Assembly (NCBI RefSeq): GCF_000496835.1
Contig: NZ_KI543237.1
Location: forward strand, 294,782-328,338
DNA: 33,557 nt
Direction of reading: 5' to 3'
Origin: Thalassobacillus devorans MSP14
Lineage (GTDB): Bacteria; Bacillota; Bacilli; Bacillales; Halobacillaceae
Part shown: positions 8,496 to 17,353 of the stretch, piece by piece
Layout of the letters: each line of letters opens with the position of its first letter
Numbering within the stretch: position 1 is the stretch's first letter
Notes under the pieces: model-generated
Told to the model about the DNA's origin: nothing
The model's database searches: none
What the model saw: the letters and a program-made list of their open reading frames with translations, nothing else
Position numbers and translations under genes: made by a program

Positions 8496-9919
8496 CAGGC
8501 TTCATCCCCTTTCTTACGGGTCTTGTACCAGGAACGGAACGACTGCTTGCTTGGAGCCGGGAAGTCGCGGACATCTGTCCAGGCTTTCATCGGGCCAGGT
8601 CCATTTTCAATTTTTTCTTCTTTTGTCCACGGTTTCAATGCCGTACGCGCCATTTTAGTACTCATCTTATAGGCCGCAGGACTTGATCCCCACTTGGCAA
8701 AACCTTTCATCGCAAGCTTTTCAGCTTTCGGAGCTTTATTCTCTCTTTCAACGATGATCTGACGGTGACGGATCAAATGCTCATGAAGGGGAATCTTCAC
8801 TGGACAAGCTTCGGTACAGGCAGCACATAGGGTTGAAGCATAAGGCAATTCCTTATGGTCGTCATAACCATCAAGCAATGGCGTTAAAACTGCTCCAATC
8901 GGTCCTGGATAAATGGAACCGTATGAATGCCCTCCGACATGCCGGTATACAGGACAGGCATTGATACAGGCAGCACAGCGAATACAGTGAAGTGCCGATT
9001 GGAACTCCGTACCTAAAATTTTCGATCGTCCATTATCGACGATAACCAGATGGAATTCTTCCGGTCCGTCCACTTCTCCCTCGAGTCGGGTTCCTGTCAA
9101 AGAAGTGACGTAGCTGGTCAGTTTCTGTCCGACTGCAGATCTGGTAAGGAGACTGACTAACACCTCAAGGTCTTCCCAGGTCGGAACAAGGCGTTCCATA
9201 CCCATGACGCTAATCTGTGTATCGGGTAGCGATGTGACCAGTCTTGCGTTCCCTTCGTTAGTTACAAGGGTCACCGCCCCTGATTCCGCTACAGCAAAGT
9301 TGCATCCGGTAATCCCGATATCTGCAGACAAAAAGTCTTTCCTGAGCTGTTCCCTTGCAAATAAAGCAAGCTCCTCCGGTTTATCGGTCTTATCATAGCC
9401 TTTTTTGGCGGCAAATGTTTCCCGGATCTGTTCTTTATTTTTATGAAGGGCTGGTGTGACGATATGGGAGGGTGGGTCTTCATCCAATTGTAAAATCCAC
9501 TCACCTAGGTCGGTTTCGACCACCTCCGAACCGGCTTCCTCCAGTGCTTCGTTCAAACCGATTTCCTCGGTCACCATCGATTTTGATTTGACGACTTTCT
9601 TGCCATTCTTTTTCTTGATGACATTCTGAATATAGTCATTCGCTTCCTCTGCTGTTTCTGCAAAAAAGACATTGCCGCCTCGTTTAGAAACTTGATCACT
9701 TAACTGCTGAAGATAAAAATCAAGATTTTCCATGGTGTGATTGCGTATTTCTTCCCCGAGAGTACGCCAGTCTTCCCAGTTCCCAAGTTCTTCTGCTGCT
9801 TTCAGGCGCCCGCTCCGGAACCGGCCTTGTGCAGATGACACCGCACCTCGCATGAAGTCATTTTTTATCCCTTCCTGAACCCGGTGCTCAAAAGAATTCG
9901 TGCCAATTCGAATACTCAT
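8495..9919 (-). CDS. lutB: Iron-sulfur lactate oxidation subunit LutB
   Basis: A 474-residue iron-sulfur protein carrying electrons in the LutABC L-lactate oxidation complex. The N-terminal two thirds hold a LUD domain ([25 protein letters not shown] at 200-224). The ferredoxin-like part follows: CxxCxxCxxxC at Cys312, 315, 318 and 322, then CAACTEACP with Cys365, 368 and 372, enough for two [4Fe-4S] clusters if another ligand is supplied. The start ATG lies 18 bp after the lutA stop behind a GGAGGGG ribosome site. The stop overlaps lutC by one base. Confidence 0.94.
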   Translation of the reverse strand: MSIRIGTNSFEHRVQEGIKNDFMRGAVSSAQGRFRSGRLKAAEELGNWEDWRTLGEEIRNHTMENLDFYLQQLSDQVSKRGGNVFFAETAEEANDYIQNVIKKKNGKKVVKSKSMVTEEIGLNEALEEAGSEVVETDLGEWILQLDEDPPSHIVTPALHKNKEQIRETFAAKKGYDKTDKPEELALFAREQLRKDFLSADIGITGCNFAVAESGAVTLVTNEGNARLVTSLPDTQISVMGMERLVPTWEDLEVLVSLLTRSAVGQKLTSYVTSLTGTRLEGEVDGPEEFHLVIVDNGRSKILGTEFQSALHCIRCAACINACPVYRHVGGHSYGSIYPGPIGAVLTPLLDGYDDHKELPYASTLCAACTEACPVKIPLHEHLIRHRQIIVERENKAPKAEKLAMKGFAKWGSSPAAYKMSTKMARTALKPWTKEEKIENGPGPMKAWTDVRDFPAPSKQSFRSWYKTRKKGDEA

Positions 9920-9937
9920 AGAATCCCCTCCGTTCTA

Positions 9938-10654
9938 TTATTGGTAGTTAAGTATATTGGCGATATGCAGTACTTTGACCGGCTTGCCGTTGCGTGTCAG
10001 GCGCCCACCGATGTTCATCAGACAGCCCATATCTCCACCGACCAGATATTCCGCTCCCGTTTCTGTGACATGTTCGGTTTTCTCCTCGACCATCTGCTCG
10101 GAAATTACTGGATTCTTCACGGAAAACGTACCGCCAAACCCACAGCAGTCCTCTTTCACAGGAAGTTCGACAAATTCCAGGCCCTTCACGTTTTCCAATA
10201 ATGTCATCGGTGCGTCTTTGACACCCAGCAGCCTGGTCATATGGCAGGAAGGATGATAAGTCACTCTTCCCTCGAAATTGGAGCCAACATCTGTGATTCC
10301 CATGACGTCAACTAAAAACTGCGTCAACTCATAGGATTTATCTGCAAGGTCTTTAGCTGCTTCTTCCCAATTGGGGTCCCCTTTGAAAATATGCGGGTAT
10401 TCGTGAAGCATAGCTACACAAGAACCCGATGGTCCCACCACATATTCGGAATCCTTGAACGCCCGCAACATCTGTTTCATCGATCCCTTCGATTCTTTCA
10501 AATAGCCGCTGTTATAAGCCGGTTGCCCGCAGCATGTCTGCAGCTCAGGAAAATCAACCTCACAGCCCACTTTTTCTAAAATTTCAACCGTATCTTTCCC
10601 GACATCGGACGACATGATATCACACAAACATGTAATGAATAAGGACACCTTCAT
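9938..10654 (-). CDS. lutA: Lactate oxidation subunit LutA, CCG-domain protein
   Basis: A 238-residue cysteine-rich (CCG) domain protein of the LutA/YkgE/GlcF C-terminal type, a subunit of the L-lactate oxidising complex. Two CCG motifs are present: Cys41-Cys42-Gly43 in [10 protein letters not shown] and Cys170-Cys171-Gly172 in [11 protein letters not shown], with PSGSC near 75-79 and HPSCH near 134-138. Such motifs bind an iron-sulfur cluster, as in heterodisulfide reductase subunits. I place the start at MKVSLF, where AAGGGAG lies upstream, rather than at an in-frame codon 26 residues earlier that would run into the operator. First gene of lutABC. Confidence 0.94.
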   Translation of the reverse strand: MKVSLFITCLCDIMSSDVGKDTVEILEKVGCEVDFPELQTCCGQPAYNSGYLKESKGSMKQMLRAFKDSEYVVGPSGSCVAMLHEYPHIFKGDPNWEEAAKDLADKSYELTQFLVDVMGITDVGSNFEGRVTYHPSCHMTRLLGVKDAPMTLLENVKGLEFVELPVKEDCCGFGGTFSVKNPVISEQMVEEKTEHVTETGAEYLVGGDMGCLMNIGGRLTRNGKPVKVLHIANILNYQ

Positions 10655-10683
10655 GCCATTCACTCCCTTTTTAAGATAACAAC

Positions 10684-10700
10684 AGGTCATCTGATGACCT
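10684..10700. promoter_or_regulatory. LutR operator upstream of lutA
   Basis: AGGTCATCTGATGACCT is a 17-bp palindrome, perfect around a central base, 30 bp before the lutA start and just past lutR. It contains TCATC-N-GATGA, which is the LutR-binding consensus I recall for B. subtilis. An identical copy precedes lutP at 13167-13183. Confidence 0.85.
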
Positions 10701-10724
10701 TTACAAAGAAAAGACTGGACCAAT

Positions 10725-11432
10725 CTAATCAATATATTCTGCTAACGCCTGCTCCACTCCAACTAAATGCTTCAGCATATGCTTTTGGGCTAGCGCTGAA
10801 TCTCTATTTTTAATTGCTTCAAAAATCAGCCAGTGCTCCTTCAGCAGCTCGGCAGTTCTATTTTCCGAATGAAGCCAAAGCCTGCGGGTTTCGCGCATCG
10901 TTTCCATCATAATTTCCGATACACTATTCATAAGGTTGATAAGCATCTGGTTATGGGTCGCATGGGCAATTGCTAAATGGAAAGCAAGATCCGCTTGTTC
11001 ACCCAGCTCGCCATTTCCTTTTGCTTCTTCCATTGAGTGAAGCGCTTCTTCCATCGGAGCTAAGTCTGCTTCTTCATGTCGCTCTGTGGCAGCTCCAGAT
11101 GCTCCGACCTCCAGGATTTTTCTGACCTCCAACAGCTCTTTGACATCTTCACGTTTCATCAACAGCGCTGCCGCAACCGGCAAAGAAAAACGTGAGGCAT
11201 CAAACTGCTTGATATAAGTCCCTTCGCCCTGGTGCATTTCCACAAGCCCCATCGCGCGCATGGCACTTAGAGCTTCACGGATGGCTGAACGGCCGACATC
11301 AAAATTCCTGGCCAGCTGTTCGACGGAATCCAATTTATCACCAGGCTTCAAATCCCCATTCTTCAACATGGCAACTAACGAATCCGCTACTTCTTCATAA
11401 ATCTTGCGTGCTCGTATTTGTTTATATTCCAT
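10725..11432 (-). CDS. lutR: GntR/FadR-family lactate-responsive regulator LutR
   Basis: A 235-residue regulator with an N-terminal winged helix (residues about 5-70, with [26 protein letters not shown]) and a helical FCD ligand domain (about 85-225, [14 protein letters not shown]). FCD domains bind a metal and a carboxylate effector; in B. subtilis LutR represses lutABC and lactate relieves it. The ATG at 11432 is chosen because GGAGG lies about eight bases upstream; a TTG five codons earlier overlaps that site. It lies between lutP and lutABC, and the same palindrome precedes each, which fits a local repressor. Family is certain, effector is inferred from context. Confidence 0.92.
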   Translation of the reverse strand: MEYKQIRARKIYEEVADSLVAMLKNGDLKPGDKLDSVEQLARNFDVGRSAIREALSAMRAMGLVEMHQGEGTYIKQFDASRFSLPVAAALLMKREDVKELLEVRKILEVGASGAATERHEEADLAPMEEALHSMEEAKGNGELGEQADLAFHLAIAHATHNQMLINLMNSVSEIMMETMRETRRLWLHSENRTAELLKEHWLIFEAIKNRDSALAQKHMLKHLVGVEQALAEYID

Positions 11433-11505
11433 TACTTCTTCCTCCAACTACTTATTACCTTCATTTTACTGGAAGCAAGAGGAATTGGAAAGATAGATCC
11501 CTTGT

Positions 11506-13092
11506 TTACATGAATTGCATCATGATAAAACCGCCAATTCCAGCAAGCACACCATATAAAAGAGCAGGACCTAATGTCTTCCGGATAATGTCACCTTCTT
11601 TTCCGGACAACCCTACAACTGCTGATGCAGCTACAACATTATGCACACAAATCATATTACCCGCAGCAGCCCCAATCACCTGGACTGCCAGTACAGTATC
11701 GGCACTCAAGCCTGTTTCATTCGCTATACTATATTGGATTGGGGAGAAAGTCAGGGTTGATACGGTAGCGCTTCCCGTAATGAAAGCCCCTAATTCTCCA
11801 AGGAAAGGAGCGACGAAAATCCACATCGGACCGAACCCATCCGCCAATGCCTGTGCGATATACTGCGGCATACTTATCAAGTCATTCATATTCATCCCCG
11901 AGTTAGTGAATACCTGTACCAGAGCCAAGGTGAAAATCAGCGCGAAGCCTGCATTTTTTATTGAACCAAGTGATTCTTTAGATGCTTTGGTAAAATTAGA
12001 AAAAGACTTTCTCTGTACGAGCACTGCTAAAATAGCCGAGAGCACAAGCACAGTTCCAGGAGAATAGAGTACCTCCCAGCCTGAGTCGATGCCTTCAATT
12101 CCCAGAATGTTGTTCCAGCTCAGATTAATGGCTGTCCGCGTGAATTCTTTAACAGGCGGAATGATTCTTGTCAGCAACAATAGAGCGACGACAACAAGAT
12201 AAGGCGACCATGCTGTAACTAAGCCCATCTTTGACTTTTTCTTTTCCGACTGGAAACCCTCCTGCAAAGCGTCCGTCCATTCTTCCTTTGGCAGCAGGAA
12301 GCCTTTTTTGGCTGTTATGGTGGCGACAACGAGGCCTGTCAGAGAGGCAAGAATCGAAACGAACTCGTGGCCGAACAACACAGCATACAGAAGTGCGGAT
12401 GAAGTATATGTAATTCCAATCAACAACGTCCATGGCAGCATGGCTAAAGCGTCTCCCATGCCTTTTCTTTTTCCAAAGAAAACAGTCAAAATGACAATCA
12501 GAATAAATGGTATAAATGTACCTGCAAACATATCGATTGTGGCAACTTTAGCTCCGACATTCTGATAGAATGCAATATCCGCACCAGGAATATTGCTGAG
12601 ACCTACCTGAATCGGTGTTCCAACTGCCCCATAAGAAACCGCTGAACTATCCGCAATCAGCGCCAGTGCTGCTGCTGCCATCGGATTAAAACCTAACGCT
12701 ACCATCAATGGTCCTGTTACAGCAGCCGGAGTACCGAAACCGGCAGCCCCCTCGATTAACGACCCAAACAGAAAACCAACGATGATCAACTGGACACGCA
12801 TATCTCCTGAAATACTGCGGAACCCTTGATTGATCCGGTCTACAGCACCAGTATGACGAAGTGTATTTAATAGAACGATCGCTCCGAATAAGATTAATAG
12901 AATGGTGAATGCTTTATGAGTCCCTTGCAAAATAGAGGCGGAAACAACGTTCCCTTCCATCCCCCAAGTAGTAAGCGCTAACAAAATTACGATAATGGCA
13001 CTGAAAAACATTCCTTTAAGTGCTGACATCCTCAATAAAACAAGGAATACGAATGGTGCAATGATGGCACTTAAAGCCACAAGCAACAACAT
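11506..13092 (-). CDS. lutP: L-lactate permease LutP (LctP family)
   Basis: A 528-residue polytopic membrane protein of the lactate permease family, which brings in L-lactate (and often glycolate) with protons. Around 12-13 hydrophobic segments run along its length. The conserved stretch [26 protein letters not shown] near residues 110-135 and [22 protein letters not shown] near 425-446 are characteristic of LctP proteins. It is the first gene of the lut module, with an operator 75 bp before its start and lutR 73 bp downstream. Confidence 0.94.
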   Translation of the reverse strand: MLLLVALSAIIAPFVFLVLLRMSALKGMFFSAIIVILLALTTWGMEGNVVSASILQGTHKAFTILLILFGAIVLLNTLRHTGAVDRINQGFRSISGDMRVQLIIVGFLFGSLIEGAAGFGTPAAVTGPLMVALGFNPMAAAALALIADSSAVSYGAVGTPIQVGLSNIPGADIAFYQNVGAKVATIDMFAGTFIPFILIVILTVFFGKRKGMGDALAMLPWTLLIGITYTSSALLYAVLFGHEFVSILASLTGLVVATITAKKGFLLPKEEWTDALQEGFQSEKKKSKMGLVTAWSPYLVVVALLLLTRIIPPVKEFTRTAINLSWNNILGIEGIDSGWEVLYSPGTVLVLSAILAVLVQRKSFSNFTKASKESLGSIKNAGFALIFTLALVQVFTNSGMNMNDLISMPQYIAQALADGFGPMWIFVAPFLGELGAFITGSATVSTLTFSPIQYSIANETGLSADTVLAVQVIGAAAGNMICVHNVVAASAVVGLSGKEGDIIRKTLGPALLYGVLAGIGGFIMMQFM

Positions 13093-13166
13093 AGCTGAAT
13101 AACTCCCTTCTGGTGGTTTGATTACTGGAATTTAATAAATTGCTTTCCAACACAGATAATGTGATA

Positions 13167-13183
13167 AGGTCATCTGATGACCT
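13167..13183. promoter_or_regulatory. LutR operator upstream of lutP
   Basis: Identical to the palindrome AGGTCATCTGATGACCT before lutA, here 75 bp upstream of the lutP start. A weak promoter may overlap on its upstream side (TTGTCG, 17 bp, TAAATT on the minus strand), which would put the operator at the start of transcription. Confidence 0.85.
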
Positions 13184-13289
13184 GTTAACTAATTTACATT
13201 TTAGACCGGTAACCGACAAAATACAAGAAATTTTTGAAAACACTTTCATAGAATAACAGTCTAATCCTGGCAGGGATCAGCTGGACACA

Positions 13290-13326
13290 GAAAAGGCCAG
13301 GGTTTCCAATGATGGAAATCCTGGTC
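13290..13326 (-). terminator. Terminator of the quinone oxidoreductase-like gene
   Basis: Stem arms CCAGGGTTTCCA (13297-13308) and TGGAAATCCTGG (13313-13324), with one G-U pair and a four-base loop, followed on the minus strand by CCTTTTCTG. It lies just past the gene ending at 13334 and separates it from lutP. Confidence 0.75.
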
Positions 13327-13333
13327 CATTGCA

Positions 13334-14317
13334 TTATGGCTTGAGAATCAATTTTCCTTTTGTTTGTCTTCCCTGCAGTTTTCGATGTACTTCTGCTGCA
13401 TTTTCCAGCGAAAACACCCCGCCAATTTCCAATTTGATTTTACCTTCTTCAATATAAGCGAGTATCTCTTTCAAACTTTCAAGAAACAGTTCTGGTTTTT
13501 TCATGATTTGTGGCAGAAAAAAACCTGTCACCGTTAGATTTTTTGCCATCAGCCTGGCTGGATAAAAATGCGGCTGCTCTCCACTTGCAACACCATAGAT
13601 GACAAGCCGCCCAAAAGAGGCAAGGCAATCGAGGGTCTTATGAAATACCTCTCCACCTGCCATTTCCAAGGCTACATCCACACCCTTGCCATCATTTGAA
13701 TTACGTACTTCCTTTTCCCATCCCTCCTTCGTATAGTCGACGACTTCATCTGCACCGTATTCTTTCGCAAGTGCCCGCTTTTCTTCGCTGCTTGCTGTAC
13801 CGATTACTTTACCTGCTCCAAAAATTTTCGCAAGCTGGACGGCAAATAATCCTACGCCTCCAGCGGCAGCGTGGATCAGAATCGTTTCCCCTTTTTCCAG
13901 CCGTCCCATCGTTTTGATAATATGATAGGCGCTTAATCCCTGGAGCGGGATTGCTGCAGCATTGGTTTCATCCACACCCTCCGGTATCGGAATCAATCCC
14001 TGTTCATCTGCTACTGTGTATTCGGCATAGCCGGTTGCATTTTCGCTGCCTATCAACGTAACAACCCGGTCGCCTTCCTTAAAACGCCGGACACCCCGCC
14101 CTACTTTGGCGATGACACCTGCTACTTCCGATCCTGGGACATAAGGAAGTTTTGTTTCTACCACATACTGACCTCCCCGTCTTGCTGTATCCGCATAATT
14201 TACGCCGATAGCTTTTGTGTTTATTAATACTTCATGCTCACCAGGTTCTGGAATTTCCATATCAATCAGTTCCAGTACTTCTGGTCCGCCGAATTCTTTG
14301 AATTGAATTGCTTTCAT
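13334..14317 (-). CDS. NADPH:quinone reductase-like zinc-free MDR oxidoreductase
   Basis: A 327-residue member of the medium-chain dehydrogenase/reductase family, quinone oxidoreductase (QOR) branch. The N-terminal GroES-like domain (residues 1-115) has the QOR signature GVNYADTARRGG. The Rossmann domain carries AAAGGVGLFAVQLAK near residues 150-165 and binds NADPH. The usual catalytic zinc Cys/His residues of alcohol dehydrogenases are absent, as expected for QOR. Likely reaction: NADPH-dependent reduction of a quinone or enone in the cytoplasm. An ACGGAGGT-type ribosome site precedes the ATG. It lies 160 bp downstream of the acyl-CoA ligase gene; a shared role is possible but not shown. Confidence 0.88.
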   Translation of the reverse strand: MKAIQFKEFGGPEVLELIDMEIPEPGEHEVLINTKAIGVNYADTARRGGQYVVETKLPYVPGSEVAGVIAKVGRGVRRFKEGDRVVTLIGSENATGYAEYTVADEQGLIPIPEGVDETNAAAIPLQGLSAYHIIKTMGRLEKGETILIHAAAGGVGLFAVQLAKIFGAGKVIGTASSEEKRALAKEYGADEVVDYTKEGWEKEVRNSNDGKGVDVALEMAGGEVFHKTLDCLASFGRLVIYGVASGEQPHFYPARLMAKNLTVTGFFLPQIMKKPELFLESLKEILAYIEEGKIKLEIGGVFSLENAAEVHRKLQGRQTKGKLILKP

Positions 14318-14477
14318 AATTACCTCCGTTTTCTCTATTACAGTTATATCTCCCTTTAATTGAAAATCGGCTTCGTTACTTTTACGTAAGAAAATAGGGA
14401 CTTGGATATAGCTCGCTTTACTGAATGAACTTTATATAAAATACTTACACAAAGTTTACAAAGACTTGTAGACAGGA

Positions 14478-16094
14478 TTATTGCTTCGCTTTACTGGCGG
14501 CTTCTTCGCGGATTTTCCGTCTTAGGATTTTACCGACATTCGTTTTCGGAAGTTCGCTTCTGAATTCGACTGATCCAGGAACCTTGTAGGCTGCCATATT
14601 ATCCCTGCAGTACGCGATAAGTTCCTCCTCTGTTGCTGATTTTCCGTCTTTCAACACGACCACTACTTTCACGGTTTCCCCGCGATATTCATCCGGTATT
14701 CCTACCGCAACCGCCTCTTGAACGGCATCATGCTCATAAAGGATTTCTTCAATGTCACGCGGATAGATATTGAAGCCGCCAGCAATAATCAAGTCTTTTT
14801 TCCGATCGAGGATATACAAATATCCTTCATCATCGACACGGGCGATGTCCCCAGTGTACAGCCAGCCGTCACGCAGGGCAAGCTCTGTTTCTTCCGGCAT
14901 ATTCCAGTATCCTTTCATTACTTGAGGACCCCGCACGATTACTTCTCCGGTTTCCCCGACAGGAACTTCATCCACGCCATTACTGACATCGACAATCTTA
15001 TAATCGGTGGACGGAACCCCTATTCCGACACTTCCTGGTTTTCGTTCTCCAAACATTGGATTACAATGCGTAACAGGTGCTGTTTCCGATAATCCATATC
15101 CTTCATAAATACGGCCTCCTGTTTTTGTCTCAAAACTTCTCATCAATTCCTGGGGCATCGGCGCACTGCCGCTGTTGCAGACACGTATGCTGTCAATACC
15201 GTATTGCTCTGCTTTGGGATGGCTGGTAATCGCCACATACATCGTCGGCACACCCGGGAAGTAAGTCGGCTGTTCACGCTTGATTGTTTCCAGCACTTCT
15301 TCCATCTCAAACCTTGGGAGCAGAATCATGCTGGACCCCGATTGGATGGACTGGTTCATACACACCGTCATACCGAACACATGAAATAAAGGTATAACCG
15401 TTAAGTAACGTTCCTTTCCAGGTTCAATATCATCTTTAAAATATTCATGCGTCTGAACCACGTTAGCGACCAGATTTCGATGCGTCAGCATTGCGCCTTT
15501 CGACCTGCCCGTAGTTCCGCCTGTATATTGAAGTACAGCAACGTCATTAGCAGGATTGATTGTCACTTGTTTCGGTGGACCAGGTGCTGTCTGCAAAAAC
15601 GTGGTGAATGCTATTTCTTCGCCTGCAGGTTTATATTCTTGCGCAAAATCCACGACGATCACATGCTTTACGGGTGTATCTGCTTTGATTTTTTCAAAAA
15701 CAGGTACCAGTGGAGCATATAGGACAAGTGTTTCCGCTCCTGAATCTGTTAAAATGTGTTCGAGTTCCCGTCCTACCAGCATCGGATTTACCTGAGTGAC
15801 CACGCCACCTGCCATCAATGCTCCATAATAACTAATGACATAATGGGGGCAGTTCGGAAGCATAATAGCGACCCGGTCACCTTTACTTATACCGTAATTC
15901 TGCAGGGATGAAGCGAACGCAGCCGCTTGCATCCCTAATTCCTTATACGTGATGGTTTTATCAAAGAAAGTGATTGCGGTGTTATCAGGAAATCGTTCGA
16001 CTGACCTTGTCAAAAACTCAGTAAGGGCAATGTCCGGAATATCAACTTCGCTTTTGATATGATCTGGATAATGCTTTTTCCATACCTTTTTCAA
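14478..16094 (-). CDS. Long-chain fatty-acid--CoA ligase
   Basis: Adenylates a fatty acid with ATP and transfers it to CoA, feeding beta-oxidation or lipid synthesis. A member of the ANL superfamily. With the TTG start at 16094 it has 538 residues. Motifs: P-loop YTGGTTGRSKG at 190-200, GYGLSETAPV near 330-340, GWLYTGD, then DRKKDLIIAGGFNIYPRDIEE as the hinge, and the catalytic lysine region PKTNVGKILRRKIRE at the C terminus. TTG is preferred because GGGGGG lies about eight bases upstream; an ATG five codons earlier overlaps that site. B. subtilis LcfA/LcfB are the nearest relatives I can name; exact orthology is unclear. Confidence 0.92.
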   Translation of the reverse strand: MKKVWKKHYPDHIKSEVDIPDIALTEFLTRSVERFPDNTAITFFDKTITYKELGMQAAAFASSLQNYGISKGDRVAIMLPNCPHYVISYYGALMAGGVVTQVNPMLVGRELEHILTDSGAETLVLYAPLVPVFEKIKADTPVKHVIVVDFAQEYKPAGEEIAFTTFLQTAPGPPKQVTINPANDVAVLQYTGGTTGRSKGAMLTHRNLVANVVQTHEYFKDDIEPGKERYLTVIPLFHVFGMTVCMNQSIQSGSSMILLPRFEMEEVLETIKREQPTYFPGVPTMYVAITSHPKAEQYGIDSIRVCNSGSAPMPQELMRSFETKTGGRIYEGYGLSETAPVTHCNPMFGERKPGSVGIGVPSTDYKIVDVSNGVDEVPVGETGEVIVRGPQVMKGYWNMPEETELALRDGWLYTGDIARVDDEGYLYILDRKKDLIIAGGFNIYPRDIEEILYEHDAVQEAVAVGIPDEYRGETVKVVVVLKDGKSATEEELIAYCRDNMAAYKVPGSVEFRSELPKTNVGKILRRKIREEAASKAKQ

Positions 16095-16164
16095 TATGTA
16101 ACCCCCCATAAATTAATGTAACCGCTCACAAAAAGTTATACTGGTATTCTTGCAGTTACTTCCA

Positions 16165-16193
16165 ACTATATACCAATAGTTCAGAATATTCAA
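16165..16193 (-). promoter_or_regulatory. Candidate SigA promoter for the acyl-CoA ligase gene
   Basis: On the minus strand TTGAAT (16188-16193), a 17-bp spacer and TATAGT (16165-16170) precede the TTG start by about 70 bp. The -10 box matches consensus at five of six positions. Confidence 0.45.
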
Positions 16194-16286
16194 TTAAAAT
16201 AATCGGTAGTAAATATATACCAGCGTACGTTTATAGTTTTGGCTCTGTTAAATCTTAGTGTTGATTTGACAATTAAAGCTCCCTTT

Positions 16287-16514
16287 TGTGGAAGACATCT
16301 TCATATATCGCGGGGGTTCGTTCCTCCCATCCTTCGAATGGGGTGGTTGGGAAACTGCGAGACTCCCGCGGGAGAAGGGACTAGGCGAGATCCCGCAGGG
16401 CTTTAGCCCGAGGAAGCTTGCCAGGTCCCCCGCAGGAAAGCGAGTAGTTTCCAAGACACCCCTGACTCTTTTTTAGTAAAGAACCCCTTTTATCTCGAAA
16501 TCAAGTCTTCCACA
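16287..16514 (+). repeat. Structured dispersed repeat, copy 2 (core 16340-16462)
   Basis: Second copy of the element seen at 265-383, in the same orientation. It is framed by a perfect 10-bp inverted repeat, TGTGGAAGAC at 16287-16296 and its complement at 16505-16514. The core has an outer stem (16340-16356 with 16446-16462, 14 of 17 pairs), a middle stem (16364-16374 with 16426-16436), an inner stem GGCGAG/CTTGCC (16384-16389 with 16417-16422) and an apical stem GGGC/GCCC (16398-16401 with 16406-16409). The arms differ in sequence from copy 1 but keep pairing. It sits between the acyl-CoA ligase promoter and the end of the sugar operon. Confidence 0.78.
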
Positions 16515-16589
16515 ATTCGGCTTTAGTGTTGAAGAATCCTCTTATAAAAATCAACAACAACGTTTAATAGAGGCATAGTTTTAAGGGAG

Positions 16590-16630
16590 AAAATGTAAAA
16601 ACTGCAGGCAACTTAAGGTCACCTGCAGCA
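16590..16630 (-). terminator. Rho-independent terminator of the sugar-catabolism operon
   Basis: CTGCAGG and CCTGCAG arms (16602-16608 with 16622-16628) form a perfect 7-bp stem, followed on the minus strand by TTTTTACATTTT. It begins a few bases past the stop codon of the DUF624 gene. Confidence 0.85.
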
Positions 16631-16633
16631 TGA

Positions 16634-17326
16634 TTATTGCTTTAACTTTCTCGCTACTATTTTTAAATATAAGCGGTAATATGCAGAGAAGGTAAGAAAT
16701 GCAAGCAAACTTCCACTAAATAACGGAATAATGATAGGAAAAATATAGAGGCTGATATACAAAACGATCCCACTGCTGATCGAGACAGCAAGAAACAATA
16801 GCGGACTGCCTGCCGTTATAAAAAAAGCCTGCCGCAACAGTCCGCGTAATTTCATATCGTAATGGACACTGACGGAAAAGAAATTCAAGGTGAAAGTGAA
16901 CAATAGAATTCCCATCACGACAAATAAGTTCATCAGTATCTCATTTCGCTCAGAAAAATAATAAATATCAGCAAGCAGTATACCCCACAATGCGACAAAT
17001 ACCAGACCTGCTAATAAACTGGTCCGGTAATTTTCTTTATAATAGCTGACATATGTGCGGGGTTCTCTTTCTTCTTCGTCTACACGCACCCATTCTCTGG
17101 CTTTGGCAAACATAGCCATCGTTGCCGGGAAAAATAAAGGAGGCAGCAGTACGACTAAAGGAACAGTTAAATAAAACAGCTGTTCAGAGCTATCGATATA
17201 GAGAATGCTGATGAGAAGGAGGGCGATTGGCAAGTTAAAGAGGACCCATTGTAAATTGACGAGAGAAAATCGCATGATCCACTCGCTTATAACATAGAGG
17301 CCTCCCATAAATCCTGATGTTTTCAC
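16634..17326 (-). CDS. DUF624 (YesL-like) membrane protein
   Basis: A 230-residue membrane protein with about five hydrophobic segments (near 27-45, 52-75, 105-125, 135-155 and 175-215). It fits the DUF624 / YesL family, whose members are common beside carbohydrate ABC transporters and sugar-catabolic genes in Bacillota. The N-terminal MGGLYVISEWIMRFSLVNLQW matches the family's usual opening. No biochemical function is established that I know of. It is the last gene of the operon, 27 bp after the isomerase-like gene, and is followed by the operon terminator. The ATG is preceded by AGGAGG. Confidence 0.8.
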   Translation of the reverse strand: MKTSGFMGGLYVISEWIMRFSLVNLQWVLFNLPIALLLISILYIDSSEQLFYLTVPLVVLLPPLFFPATMAMFAKAREWVRVDEEEREPRTYVSYYKENYRTSLLAGLVFVALWGILLADIYYFSERNEILMNLFVVMGILLFTFTLNFFSVSVHYDMKLRGLLRQAFFITAGSPLLFLAVSISSGIVLYISLYIFPIIIPLFSGSLLAFLTFSAYYRLYLKIVARKLKQ

Positions 17327-17353
17327 TTGATCTCCTCCTTCAACTCATCAACT

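Noticed and set aside
11408-12067. 219-codon plus-strand open frame over lutR/lutP
   Set aside because: Antisense to lutP, which has clear LctP motifs; no ribosome site precedes the frame.
14425-14440. CTGAATGAAC as a fatty-acid-responsive FadR half-site before the quinone reductase gene
   Set aside because: Only one half of the palindrome is present and it is not repeated before the acyl-CoA ligase gene.
16248-16476. Short open frames on both strands across the second repeat copy
   Set aside because: They are made of the inverted repeat itself and lack ribosome sites; the structured-repeat explanation covers the sequence.
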